In this document: positions 56,548-64,000 of the stretch, piece by piece | How positions within the stretch are numbered: the first letter of the stretch is position 1 | Layout of the letters: every line of letters starts with the position of its first letter | Assembly: GCA_963840235.1 (NCBI GenBank) | Contig: CAWIYC010000003.1 | Coordinates: 372,001-436,000, forward strand | Length of the DNA: 64,000 nt | Direction of reading: 5' to 3' | Source of the DNA: JBBRHQ01 sp963840235 | GTDB taxonomy: Bacteria; Actinomycetota; Thermoleophilia; Solirubrobacterales; 70-9 | Program-made: the position numbers and the translations under genes | The notes under the pieces: generated by a model | What the model was told of the DNA's origin: nothing | Databases searched by the model: none | What the model saw: only the letters and a program-made list of their open reading frames with translations

Positions 56548-59500
56548 TCAGCGGCCGCGACGGCCGAAGCTGTGGGCGGCGGGAGCGACCGCGCGCAGCT
56601 CGGCGACGACCGTCTCGCGCCCGGCGGGGGGCTCGATCGTCCGCACCTCCGCCGGTGGGAGGTCGGGCCGCTCGAGCACGGCCAGCCCGGCGACGACCAC
56701 GTTGATCGCTCCCTGACGGCGCTCGAGGCGGCCCCGGGCCCTGAGCAGAGGTGCGGTGCGCACGATCCCCCTGAAGCGGCCGAAGACCGGAGGCGGCACG
56801 ACCAGGTTGATCGTCCCGCGCTCGTCCTCGAGCAGGACGAAGCAGACTCCCTTCGCCGTCGCCGGCCGCTGGCGGGCGACGACCAGCCCCGCCACCTCGA
56901 CCTCGAGCCCGTCCCCGATCCGCTCCAGGTCCGAGCTCAGGGCGACCCCCGGCAGCTCCGGCCGCAGCAGCTCCAGCGGATGGTCGCCGAGTGTCATCCC
57001 GGTGGACCCGTAATCCGCCACGATCATCTCCCAGCGCCCGAGGCCCGGCAGCTCCGGCGCCCGCGACGGGTCGAGCGGCAGCGCCAGCTGGGTCCCACCC
57101 CTGACCTCGCTGCTCCCGGCAAGCGTCCCGAGCCTCCAGAAAGCCTCCCTTCGTCTGGTGGGCCCAAGCCCGGCTCCGGCGCCAGTGGTCCCCGGGGCAT
57201 CTGCGCCCTGCCCGGCCTCCATCGCGATCGAGTCCATCGCCCCCGCCCAGGCAAGCCGCTCCAACCCATCCCGCGACGCCCCGGACCGCGACGCAAGCTC
57301 GGCGATCCCGCCGTACGCGCCCCGTAGCTCACGCTCTTCAACGAGCGCGCCCATCTCCTCTTCCTTCACCCCTTTGACATACCCCAGCCCTATGCGGACG
57401 CCGAGGCTCGGGGGCGGGTGTGGGTCCTCGCCCGAACGTTTTGCGTGCCCCCGCCCGGCAGCGCTGGCGGAGATCTGACCAGACCCCTGCGGGGGTGCGA
57501 GTGAGGGTGAGGACCCGTGACCGCCCCCCACAGCCTCCGCCCGACAGAGGACATGGCTCTTGTTGACGTCGGCGGGGAGGACCGGGATCCCGCGCCGCTG
57601 AGCCTCGTGAACGAGCGCATCCGGGGGATAGAAGCCCATCGGCTGCTCGTTCAGCAGCGAGGCGAGGAACTCGGGCCCATAGTGGACCCGCAGCCAGGCC
57701 GACTGGTAGGCCAGCAGACCGAAGGCGACGGAGTGCGCCTTGGGGAAGCCGAAGCCGGAAAACCCCTGGATCTGACGAAATACCTTCTCTGCGATCGCTC
57801 TCGGCACCCCGCGCCCGACCGCACCGGAGACGAAGCGGTCGCGGTAGGCGCGAAGGGCGGCCTCGGAGCGCTTGCGGCTCATCGCCCGACGCAGGCCCTC
57901 GGCCTCGCCTGAGCTGAAGCCGGCGAGCGCCATCGCGACCTCGATCACCTGCTCCTGGAAGACGATCGCGCCAAGGGTGTCGCGCAGGACCGGCTCCAGC
58001 GAGGGATGGTCGTAGGGGATCTCGTAGGAAGGATCCTCGCGCAGCCTCCGCCGCCGCTCGATGTAGGGGTGGATGGCGCCCCCCTGGATCGGCCCCGGCC
58101 GCACCAGCGCCACCTGCACCGTGAGGTCGTCGAGGTCCTCTGGCAGGGTGCGGGGGAGCATCTGCATCTGGGCGCGGCTCTCGATCTGGAAGACGCCGGT
58201 GGTCTCGGCGCGACGGATCGAGGAGAAGGTCTCGTCGTCGTCGAGCGGTATCCGCGAGAGGTCGAGCCGCTCGCCCCGGGCGCTGCCGATCTCCTCGACG
58301 CAGCGCTCGACCGCCGAGAGCATCCCCAGCCCGAGCAGATCTATCTTCAGAAAGCCGGCGTCGGCGCAGGAGTCCTTGTCCCACTGGACGATCTGCCGCC
58401 CCTCCATCGCCGCCGGCACCACCGGGCAGATCTCGATCAGGGGCCGGGTTGAGATCACCATCCCGCCCGGGTGCTGGGAGGCGTGGCGGGGAAGGCCGAG
58501 CACCTCCCGGCAGAGCGCGGCCAGGTGCCGCCAGCGCAACGTGCCCGCACGGTGCTCGCCGACGGCGGAGGCGATGTCGCGCTCGATCTCCTCCGGGCCG
58601 CCGTGAAAGTCGACCATCCGCGCCGCCCGCTCGATCTCTCCCGCGGGCAGCCCCAGCGCTTTGCCGAGGTCGCGCACCGCCCCCCGCGAGCGGTAGGTGG
58701 GGAAGGCGGCGACCAGCGCCGAGCGGTCGGCCCCGTAGCGCTGATGGACCCGCGGGATCAGCTTCTCACGGATGTCGCGGGGGAAGTCGAGGTCGATGTC
58801 GGGCACCGCGGTCACCTCCTCGTTGAGGAAGCGGCCGGTGAACAGGCCGGCCTTGACCGGGTCGACGTGGGAGAGCCCGGTCAGATAGCAGACGATTGAG
58901 CTGACGCTGGAGCCCCGGCCCCTTCCCGGCGGCAGCACGGCGCGGGCGGAGCCCGCCCCGCGGACCTCGGTCGCGACCTCCCGCGCCAGCTCCAGCAGGT
59001 CGCGGTGCAGGAGGAAGAAGCCGGAGAGGCCGAGGTGACGGATGATCGCCAGCTCCTGCTCCAGCCGGCGCTCCGCCTCGGGGCGGCCGGGGGTCCCGGC
59101 ATAGCGGCCCCTGAGCAGCTGGCGGCAGAGCCGGGCCAGCTCTTCCTCCGCCCCCGGGTCTTCCGCTCCCGGATAGCGGTAGCCGAGCTCGCGGGTGAGG
59201 TCGAAGCGCAGGCGCTCGGCCAGGCGCACCGTCTCGGCGACCGCGGCGGGGTGGTCGGCGAAGCGGGCCGCCATCGCTTGCGGCGAGGCCATGGCCGAGC
59301 TCGAGTTGCCCCGCCGGGCAGCCTCGGAGCCCTCGAGGGTCGCCCCCAGCCGCACCGCCACCAGCGCGTCCTGGAGCGGGGAGCGGGAGCGCCCGTGCGA
59401 GTGGACGTTCCCGGTGGCGACGGCCGGTGCTCCCAGCCGCTCGGCAAGGTCCGCGAGCCAGCGGTTCCGGGTCCTGTCGCGGCGCCAGTAGGGCCGCTGA

Positions 59501-60108
59501 AGCTCGATCCTGAAGTGATCGCGGCCGAACCACCCGAGCAGCCTCCGCGCCAACGCCTCGGCCCGGGCCGGCCGGCGCCACTCCCAGTTCCCGGCCACGG
59601 CCCCGTTCCCGGCGCACCCCGAGAGGCAGACCAGCCCGGCCGTGAGATCGGCGACCCGCTCCAGCCCGACCCGCGGCTGTCCGGCTGTCCGCTGCGATCC
59701 CTCGCGGGTGCGGGAGTGCGCTTCGGTCAGAAGCCGGCAGAGGTTGCGGTAGCCGGCGGCGCTCTCGACCAGCAGGGTCAGGTGGGCGTCGTCGCCCCCC
59801 GGCAGGGCCACGGTCACCTCGGCGCCCGTGATCGGGCGCAGACCGAGTCCCTCACAGGCGTGGGCGAACTCCATCGACCCCCAGAGCCCGTCGTGGTCGG
59901 TCAGCGCCAGCGCCGGGTACCCGAGCCCGGCGGCGGCGGCGGCAAGCTCGGCAGGCGACGACGCCCCGTCGAGGAAGGAGAAGGCGGAGTGAGAGTGGAG
60001 CTCCACGTAGGGCGTGCTTGCCGCCGAGCGCGGGCGACGCCCGCCCCTGGCAGGGGGGACCGACGGCGGTGGCTCGGTGATCAGCGGGGGGGAGGGAAAG
60101 GCGGCCAT
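56548..60108 (-). CDS. dnaE2: Error-prone DNA polymerase III alpha subunit
   Basis: Damage-induced C-family polymerase that carries out mutagenic translesion synthesis with ImuB. 1186 residues: PHP domain at the N-terminus (YVELHSHSAFSFLDGASSPAEL), catalytic PDIDLDF with Asp437 and Asp439, the tandem HhH region and a C-terminal OB fold (VEVAGLVVARQRPATAKGVCFVLLEDERG). A low-complexity insertion (about 861-903, bases 57400-57528) splits the conserved NKSHVLCR...VRIGLGYVKG stretch. ATG at 60108 overlaps the stop of the small upstream gene (TGATG). Third gene of the imuB operon. Confidence 0.9.
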   Translation of the reverse strand: MAAFPSPPLITEPPPSVPPARGGRRPRSAASTPYVELHSHSAFSFLDGASSPAELAAAAAGLGYPALALTDHDGLWGSMEFAHACEGLGLRPITGAEVTVALPGGDDAHLTLLVESAAGYRNLCRLLTEAHSRTREGSQRTAGQPRVGLERVADLTAGLVCLSGCAGNGAVAGNWEWRRPARAEALARRLLGWFGRDHFRIELQRPYWRRDRTRNRWLADLAERLGAPAVATGNVHSHGRSRSPLQDALVAVRLGATLEGSEAARRGNSSSAMASPQAMAARFADHPAAVAETVRLAERLRFDLTRELGYRYPGAEDPGAEEELARLCRQLLRGRYAGTPGRPEAERRLEQELAIIRHLGLSGFFLLHRDLLELAREVATEVRGAGSARAVLPPGRGRGSSVSSIVCYLTGLSHVDPVKAGLFTGRFLNEEVTAVPDIDLDFPRDIREKLIPRVHQRYGADRSALVAAFPTYRSRGAVRDLGKALGLPAGEIERAARMVDFHGGPEEIERDIASAVGEHRAGTLRWRHLAALCREVLGLPRHASQHPGGMVISTRPLIEICPVVPAAMEGRQIVQWDKDSCADAGFLKIDLLGLGMLSAVERCVEEIGSARGERLDLSRIPLDDDETFSSIRRAETTGVFQIESRAQMQMLPRTLPEDLDDLTVQVALVRPGPIQGGAIHPYIERRRRLREDPSYEIPYDHPSLEPVLRDTLGAIVFQEQVIEVAMALAGFSSGEAEGLRRAMSRKRSEAALRAYRDRFVSGAVGRGVPRAIAEKVFRQIQGFSGFGFPKAHSVAFGLLAYQSAWLRVHYGPEFLASLLNEQPMGFYPPDALVHEAQRRGIPVLPADVNKSHVLCRAEAVGGGHGSSPSLAPPQGSGQISASAAGRGHAKRSGEDPHPPPSLGVRIGLGYVKGVKEEEMGALVEERELRGAYGGIAELASRSGASRDGLERLAWAGAMDSIAMEAGQGADAPGTTGAGAGLGPTRRREAFWRLGTLAGSSEVRGGTQLALPLDPSRAPELPGLGRWEMIVADYGSTGMTLGDHPLELLRPELPGVALSSDLERIGDGLEVEVAGLVVARQRPATAKGVCFVLLEDERGTINLVVPPPVFGRFRGIVRTAPLLRARGRLERRQGAINVVVAGLAVLERPDLPPAEVRTIEPPAGRETVVAELRAVAPAAHSFGRRGR
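57400..57528 (-). repeat. Palindromic in-frame insertion inside dnaE2
   Basis: 129 bp (43 codons) rich in G/C with near-inverted arms GGGTCCTCGCCC (57422-57433) and GGGTGAGGACCC (57505-57516), 11 of 12 complementary, plus an inner ACCCC/GGGGT hairpin (57483-57496). It encodes a Gly/Ser/Pro/His-rich peptide between conserved dnaE2 blocks and keeps the frame. Confidence 0.55.
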
Positions 60109-60356
60109 CAGGCCCGCTGCAGGTACCAGCGCCCGCTCAGCGCCGAGCGGAAGACAACCGTGTCGCGGCCGTCGGCGAGGATCAGCTCGAAGTAGCGGCG
60201 GCGGAGCGGGCGCGGGGTCCACCAGCGGTCCTCGACGACCCACTCCTCGCGGATCGAGGAGACCGCGGCCCCCCCGACCTCGACCGGGACGCCGCCGGCG
60301 CCGGCGCGCACGGGCACCCGCCTCGGCTGATACAGCCGTCGGGGCGGGGGGGTCAC
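60108..60356 (-). CDS. DUF6504-like small protein of the mutasome operon
   Basis: 82-residue protein between imuB and dnaE2. The conserved core (REEWVVEDRWWTPRPLRRRYFELILADGRDTVVFRSALSGRWYLQR) matches the small DUF6504-type proteins found beside actinobacterial imuB/dnaE2. The N-terminus is Pro/Arg-rich. It starts 4 bp after imuB and its TGA overlaps the dnaE2 ATG by one base. Function unknown; an adaptor role in the mutasome is inferred from the fixed position. Confidence 0.7.
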   Translation of the reverse strand: MTPPPRRLYQPRRVPVRAGAGGVPVEVGGAAVSSIREEWVVEDRWWTPRPLRRRYFELILADGRDTVVFRSALSGRWYLQRA

Positions 60357-60360
60357 GGCC

Positions 60361-61617
60361 TCACGAGTCCGGGAAGGGGGTGAGCATCGTCCACCGCTCC
60401 GGCACCCGGGAGGCGCCGTCGACCTCGAGCGCCCGCAGCAGCGCCCCGGCGCCGGCCGTGGCCCGCACCTGCCTCACCGCCTCGGCGAGACGCCGCCGGC
60501 GCTCCCTCTCCGGACCCAGCGCGCCGGGGGAGAGCTCGAGCTGGCTCGCCGCCGCCGGGCCCAGCGCCGGCGCGCTCAGGGTCAGCGACGCCGCCGGCCC
60601 CGGCAGCCCGGCCAGCTTCGGCCGCAGCACCAGCCGCAGCACCTCGGGGGAAGCGCTCGGGCGGCGCAGGGCCAGCCCGACGCTCCAGCTGCCGCCACCG
60701 CTGAGCAGCGCGCCGAGGCGCAGCGAGCGCACCGTCCTCGACCTTCGCCGGGGGGAGGCGAGCAGCCTGTCCACCAGCAGGCCGAGGGCGCGTTCGAGCT
60801 GCTCGCCCGCGGCCGCCTCCGGCAACTCCAGCGTCTCGGCGAGGCCCTCGTGCCGCCCTCGTGGCCGGGGCGGGTCGTCACGCCCGCAGGCGAGCGCCAG
60901 CGCCCGCAGGCCCTGTGGGCCGAAGCGGTCGGCGACCTCGCCGGGGGCGAGCGCGGCGAGCGCTCCGAGCTCGGTCAGGCCGAGCCGTTCCAGCGCCCCG
61001 ACCAGCCGCCGGGCGGAGGGCTCGTCGGGTCCCAGGCGGTCGGCGAGGATCGAGACCGGGAGGGGGGAGAGGAACCGGCGCAGGCCCTCGGGGGAGATGA
61101 CCGGCTCGCGCCGGCCGGCGAGGTCGCCCGTGCGTCCGCCGGGGCGCGTGCGCCGCCGCCCGCGGGCGGCGTGCGCCGCGGCGTAGGAGGCGAAGCGGGT
61201 GGGCGCCGCCGCGACCCTGACCGGCATCGCCACCGCCCGCCGGGTCGCGGCCAGGGTGCCCTGGAGATCGCGGTGGATCCCCCGCAGCCCGTCGGCGCGA
61301 AAGAACGCCTCCCCGGCGCGCTCGGACTCGACCTCGGCGCCGATCCCCTCCAGTCGCCGCAACGCCCCCTCCCAGGTCTCCGCCGCCCCCCCGGGGTCGG
61401 GTGGCACCAGGGAGAGCGCCGGGCAGCGCGAGAGCGCCTCTCCCAGGGGCATCCCGGCGCGCACCCCGTGGGCCTCCGCCGCTCCCGAGACCGTCCCCAC
61501 CGCCCCTTTCCCACCCGGCTCGGGGGCGACGGCGGCGGGCTCTCGCAGCAACTCCCGGCGATCCCCGCAGGCGGCGATCAGGGTGAAGCGGGGGACCAGT
61601 GCGCAAACGACCTCCAT
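60361..61617 (-). CDS. imuB: ImuB-type inactive Y-family polymerase
   Basis: 418-residue Y-family polymerase homologue that links DnaE2 to the sliding clamp during SOS mutagenesis. It begins MEVVCALVPRFTLIAACG where active polymerases have the metal-binding Asp (MDAFFASVE-like), so the catalytic acid is absent, as known for ImuB. Other parts are recognisable: the little-finger/HhH region (LGLTELGALAALAPGEVADRFGPQGLRALALACGRD). ATG at 61617 is chosen because it sits 2 bp after the SOS box; the frame is open much further upstream. First gene of imuB-DUF6504-dnaE2. Confidence 0.85.
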   Translation of the reverse strand: MEVVCALVPRFTLIAACGDRRELLREPAAVAPEPGGKGAVGTVSGAAEAHGVRAGMPLGEALSRCPALSLVPPDPGGAAETWEGALRRLEGIGAEVESERAGEAFFRADGLRGIHRDLQGTLAATRRAVAMPVRVAAAPTRFASYAAAHAARGRRRTRPGGRTGDLAGRREPVISPEGLRRFLSPLPVSILADRLGPDEPSARRLVGALERLGLTELGALAALAPGEVADRFGPQGLRALALACGRDDPPRPRGRHEGLAETLELPEAAAGEQLERALGLLVDRLLASPRRRSRTVRSLRLGALLSGGGSWSVGLALRRPSASPEVLRLVLRPKLAGLPGPAASLTLSAPALGPAAASQLELSPGALGPERERRRRLAEAVRQVRATAGAGALLRALEVDGASRVPERWTMLTPFPDS

Positions 61618-61619
61618 TG

Positions 61620-61633
61620 CGAACGTATGTTCG
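61620..61633 (-). promoter_or_regulatory. LexA (SOS) box of imuB operon
   Basis: CGAACGTATGTTCG, the actinobacterial/Bacillus-type SOS box CGAAC-N4-GTTCG, lies 2 bp before the imuB ATG. A TATACG -10-like element (minus strand, about 61632-61637) partly overlaps it, so LexA would block transcription start and the mRNA would be nearly leaderless. Confidence 0.8.
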
Positions 61634-61687
61634 TATATTGGAGGGCGATAGTCAAGGGCCGCCGCAGGGCCTTGGGATGATGCCAAC

Positions 61688-62173
61688 GTGAACACGCCGC
61701 GAGCCGCCCTCGCCGCCGTGACAGCCATCGCAGCCCTCGCCATCGGCTGCGGAGGCGAGGGCGCCGAGGACCCGAGCTCCACGGAAGGGCTGCCGCCCGG
61801 ACACGCCTCGGTTCGGGTGATAGACGAGTGGGTGGAGACCCTGAGCCGGGGCGACGTCTCCGCGGCCGCCGATCTCTTCGCCCTTCCCAGCGTGGTCGAG
61901 AACGGGACGCCACCGATCAGCCTGCGCTCCCACACCGATGCCGTCGTCTTCAACCGCAGCCTGCCCTGCGGAGCGGAACTGGTGCGGGCCCGACCCGACG
62001 GCCGCTTCATCGCCGCCACTTTCAGGCTGACCGAGCGCCCCGGCGGGGACTGCGGCTCGGGGGTGGGGGAGCTGGCGCGAACCGCCTTCCTCATCCGCAA
62101 CGGCAAGATCCTCGAGTGGCACCGCCTGCCGGATCCGGGCGGCGGGGCGAGCTCCAGCGGCCCGATCGTCTGA
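61688..62173 (+). CDS. SnoaL/NTF2-like lipoprotein
   Basis: 161 residues, signal peptide with lipobox LAIGC (Cys at about 21), then an alpha+beta domain (ASVRVIDEWVETLSRGDVSAAADLFALPSVVENGTPPISLRS...AAFRL-like and AFLIRNGKILEWHRLPDPG) of the NTF2/SnoaL-like fold often seen in secreted actinobacterial proteins. Activity unknown. GTG start at 61688. It is followed 3 bp later by the binding-protein gene. Confidence 0.68.
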   Translation: MNTPRAALAAVTAIAALAIGCGGEGAEDPSSTEGLPPGHASVRVIDEWVETLSRGDVSAAADLFALPSVVENGTPPISLRSHTDAVVFNRSLPCGAELVRARPDGRFIAATFRLTERPGGDCGSGVGELARTAFLIRNGKILEWHRLPDPGGGASSSGPIV

Positions 62174-62176
62174 GTC

Positions 62177-63427
62177 GTGCGCGGGGCCCGCCAAGCCGCC
62201 GCGGCGGCTCTCGCCCTCCTCGCCCTCCTCGCCCCCGGCTGCGGCGGCGGGCGCGAGCGCTCATTCGAGCTGGCCATCGGCAACCTGGTCCCGCTGCGCG
62301 GCGACCTCGCCGCCTACGGAGCCGCCGCTCGCAAGTCCGCCCGGCTGGCCGGCAAGCACGCCGCCGCCGGCGGCGTGCCGGCGGTCACGGTCGCCGTTCG
62401 CAGCGCCGACACCGAGACCAACGACGAGATCGCCCAGGTGCTGGCCAGGCAGCTGATCGGCGACGGGGCGAGTTGCATCGTCGGCGACTGGGCCGCCAGC
62501 TCCAGCTTCGCCGTCGCCGGCAACGTCACCGTGCCGTCCGGGGTGCCGCTGATCTCGCCCGCAACCTCGAGCCCGGAGCTGAGCTCGCTCGACGACAGCG
62601 GCCTCGTCTTCCGCACGGTCCCCTCGGACGACCTGCAGGCGATCGCCCTCGCCCGCCTCGCCGCCCGCTCGACCGGGGGCGCGGTGGGCAGCACACTCTC
62701 GCTCGCCGCCCGAGACGACCTCTACGGGCGCCGCTTTGCCCGCATCCTCGCCGGCGAGTGGCGACGGCTCGGTGGCACGGTGCGCGGTCCGTTCCTCTAC
62801 GACCCGGGAGCGCTCCGCCATCGCGCCGAGGCCCGCCGGATCGTCGCCGGGGCGCCCGACGCCTACGCAGTGATCGACTTCCCCCAGAGCTTCGCCCGCC
62901 TCGCCCCCGACCTGCTCGCGACCGATCGCTTCGACCCCGGCAGGCTGTTCCTTCCCGACGTGATGTCGGTCGCCGACCCGACCGGAGCCGCGATACCCCG
63001 GGCGGCCCTCGACGGCGCCTCGGGGACGCTGCCCGGCGCCACCTCGCCGGGGCCCGGGGGGCGCGCCTTCGACCGGCTCTTCGGCTCCGACCCGGCGCCC
63101 CCGCGGCGGCAGTCCGGCTTCGACGCCGAGGTCTTCGACGCGACCGCCCTCTGCTTCCTCGGCGCCGTCGCCGCCTCCTCGGACTCGGGCCGCGAGATCG
63201 CCGGGCAGATCGAATCGGTCAGCGGGCCGCCGGGGGCTCGCTTCGGCCCGGCCGGGCTGGATGTTGCGGCCAGGGCACTGCGCCGCGGCGAGGAGATCGA
63301 CTACCAGGGCGCCTCGGGGCCTCTCGACCTCGATCGCAACGGCGACCCCAGGGCGGGCGTCTTCGGCGTCTATCGGTATCGCGGCCACCGCACGGTCGAG
63401 CGGGGCACGATCGGGGTCCGCCGGTGA
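62177..63427 (+). CDS. Periplasmic-binding lipoprotein (branched-chain amino acid ABC type)
   Basis: 416 residues, lipobox LLAPGC near residue 22, followed by a type I periplasmic-binding fold of the Leu/Ile/Val-binding class (GNLVPLRGDLAAYGAAARKSARLAGKH, GDWAASSSFAVAGNVTVPSGVPLISPATSSPELSSL, FRTVPSDDLQAIALARLA). No permease or ATPase gene is adjacent, so it may be an orphan receptor or serve a transporter elsewhere. The ligand cannot be told from sequence. GTG start, 3 bp after the SnoaL-like lipoprotein gene. Confidence 0.75.
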   Translation: MRGARQAAAAALALLALLAPGCGGGRERSFELAIGNLVPLRGDLAAYGAAARKSARLAGKHAAAGGVPAVTVAVRSADTETNDEIAQVLARQLIGDGASCIVGDWAASSSFAVAGNVTVPSGVPLISPATSSPELSSLDDSGLVFRTVPSDDLQAIALARLAARSTGGAVGSTLSLAARDDLYGRRFARILAGEWRRLGGTVRGPFLYDPGALRHRAEARRIVAGAPDAYAVIDFPQSFARLAPDLLATDRFDPGRLFLPDVMSVADPTGAAIPRAALDGASGTLPGATSPGPGGRAFDRLFGSDPAPPRRQSGFDAEVFDATALCFLGAVAASSDSGREIAGQIESVSGPPGARFGPAGLDVAARALRRGEEIDYQGASGPLDLDRNGDPRAGVFGVYRYRGHRTVERGTIGVRR

Positions 63428-63461
63428 GCGCGATCGGGCCCTCTCGGCATTTGCCAACCGC

Positions 63462-63546
63462 ATTCACCTGAGCACCCGTAGGGGAGGGAAAGCTCAATTC
63501 CCTCGGGTCCCGACATCTCGGCCCGAGGGTCCCAATGGAGGTGAAT
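63462..63546 (+). promoter_or_regulatory. Structured 5' UTR with alternative hairpins and SD-sequestering pairing
   Basis: ATTCACCT (63462-63469) is fully complementary to AGGTGAAT (63539-63546), which contains part of the GGAGG site used at 63550. Between them, two hairpins share bases 63500-63504: GAGGGAA/TTCCCTC (63484-63504) and CCCTCGGG/CCCGAGGG (63500-63529). The layout is switch-like. I cannot match it to a named riboswitch class. Confidence 0.5.
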
Positions 63547-63549
63547 TCG

Positions 63550-64000
63550 GTGAAAGCAACCCCAACCGGGTGGTCCACCAAGAGCCTCGTCCTGATGATT
63601 TCCGCGGCGGCATTGGTCGCGTCGCTTGCCCTGGCGCCGGCAGCATCGACTGCGGGCACTCCGCTGGCGGGCGAATCCACGAGCGTGACGCTGAAAGAGG
63701 GAGTGGTGAAGTTCCTCACCAACGCCGGCGTCTCGGTCGCGCCGATCTCGCCGGCAAGGGCCAAAGGCAGGACGATCTCGTTCCCCGTGACCGGCGGCAA
63801 TCTCGACCTGGGAACCGGCGAGGTCCTCGCCCGCCATTCCGGCGGCCTGCGAGTCAGTGCCGGGGGGGTCAAGATCCCGCTGCGCAGCTTCGCCTTCGGC
63901 GGCAAGGTCGGGAAGAGGATCATCCTCACCGGCAAGGCCGGCGGCGCGCGGCTGCCCCTGTTCTCCCTCGACACCAAGACGGCCAAGGTGAATCGCGCCG
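63550..64000 (+). CDS. Secreted protein, 3' truncated by window edge
   Basis: From GTG 63550, preceded by GGAGGTG at 63537-63543, about 150 residues are visible. A signal peptide (LVLMISAAALVASLALAPAASTAG) is followed by a beta-rich domain (SVTLKEGVVKFLTNAGVSVAPISPAR...ISFPVTGGNLDLGTGEVLARHSGGLRV) that recalls HtaA-type or related actinobacterial secreted repeats, not assigned with confidence. The frame is open to the edge. Its 5' region folds into exclusive hairpins. Confidence 0.6.
   Translation, partial: MKATPTGWSTKSLVLMISAAALVASLALAPAASTAGTPLAGESTSVTLKEGVVKFLTNAGVSVAPISPARAKGRTISFPVTGGNLDLGTGEVLARHSGGLRVSAGGVKIPLRSFAFGGKVGKRIILTGKAGGARLPLFSLDTKTAKVNRA

Noticed and set aside
60014..61186. 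390-codon plus-strand Arg/Ser/Ala-rich frame opposite imuB/dnaE2
   Set aside because: Low-complexity shadow; the minus strand holds the ordered imuB-DUF6504-dnaE2 operon.
63462..63550. ydaO (c-di-AMP) riboswitch call for the right-edge 5' UTR
   Set aside because: Only short fragments match and their order is wrong; left as an unassigned structured element.

Overview
High-GC (about 70%) bacterial chromosome, very probably an actinobacterium of the Thermoleophilia (Solirubrobacterales-like). The basis is the single 16S-23S-5S operon, strong G/C-ending codon use, frequent GTG/TTG starts, a menaquinone pathway, an ImuB/DnaE2 SOS cassette and Actinobacteria-type SOS boxes. No phage, insertion sequence, CRISPR array or tRNA gene was seen. 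Genes are dense and commonly joined by ATGA/GTGA overlaps.

Layout. 1-4.8 kb: 3' end of a type II NADH dehydrogenase, then a minus-strand operon DUF1800-DUF1501-cupredoxin. 4.9-10.6 kb: a small membrane zinc-ribbon protein and a surface-glycan set (DUF2304-GT2 glycosyltransferase, two paralogous GT39-like membrane glycosyltransferases, a close homologue of UDP-sulfoquinovose synthase). 10.6-21.5 kb: ilvB-ilvN and ilvC separated by a menaquinone block (menF; menB-menA-menC-menD on minus; menE). menC carries a one-base frameshift in a G tract. 21.5-26.4 kb: a broken DMT-family gene, a large secreted ZU5/Ig-like protein, a cupin protein and two DUF4389 membrane proteins. 26.5-31 kb: class V aminotransferase plus serA, a quinone oxidoreductase-like enzyme and a secreted RTX-repeat protein. 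31-42.7 kb: a branched-chain amino acid block: leuA with a leucine-rich leader peptide; an XRE-cupin regulator heading leuC-leuD-methyltransferase-leuB and then ilvE-cimA; a DegT/DnrJ aminotransferase. 42.9-48.8 kb: argH-mpg, a class A penicillin-binding protein and tyrS. 48.8-54.1 kb: the rRNA operon with promoter, structured leader, processing stems and terminator. 54.2-64 kb: M28 peptidase, alpha/beta hydrolase, the imuB-DUF6504-dnaE2 mutasome behind an SOS box, two lipoproteins (one a periplasmic-binding protein) and the start of a secreted protein with a structured 5' region.

How the genes work together. IlvBN, IlvC, IlvE, LeuA, LeuCD, LeuB and CimA cover most of leucine/valine/isoleucine synthesis, with isoleucine carbon entering through citramalate. 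The dihydroxyacid dehydratase gene is not in the window. MenF-D-C-B-E-A make demethylmenaquinone (MenH and the final methylase are absent here), and NDH-2 would use that quinone. The most interesting signals are regulatory or positional: the leuA leader peptide, the XRE-cupin regulator with a perfect operator dyad, a Tam-like methyltransferase translationally coupled between leuD and leuB, SqdB in a non-phototroph, a palindromic in-frame insertion in dnaE2, and an alternative-hairpin/Shine-Dalgarno-sequestering element at the right edge.
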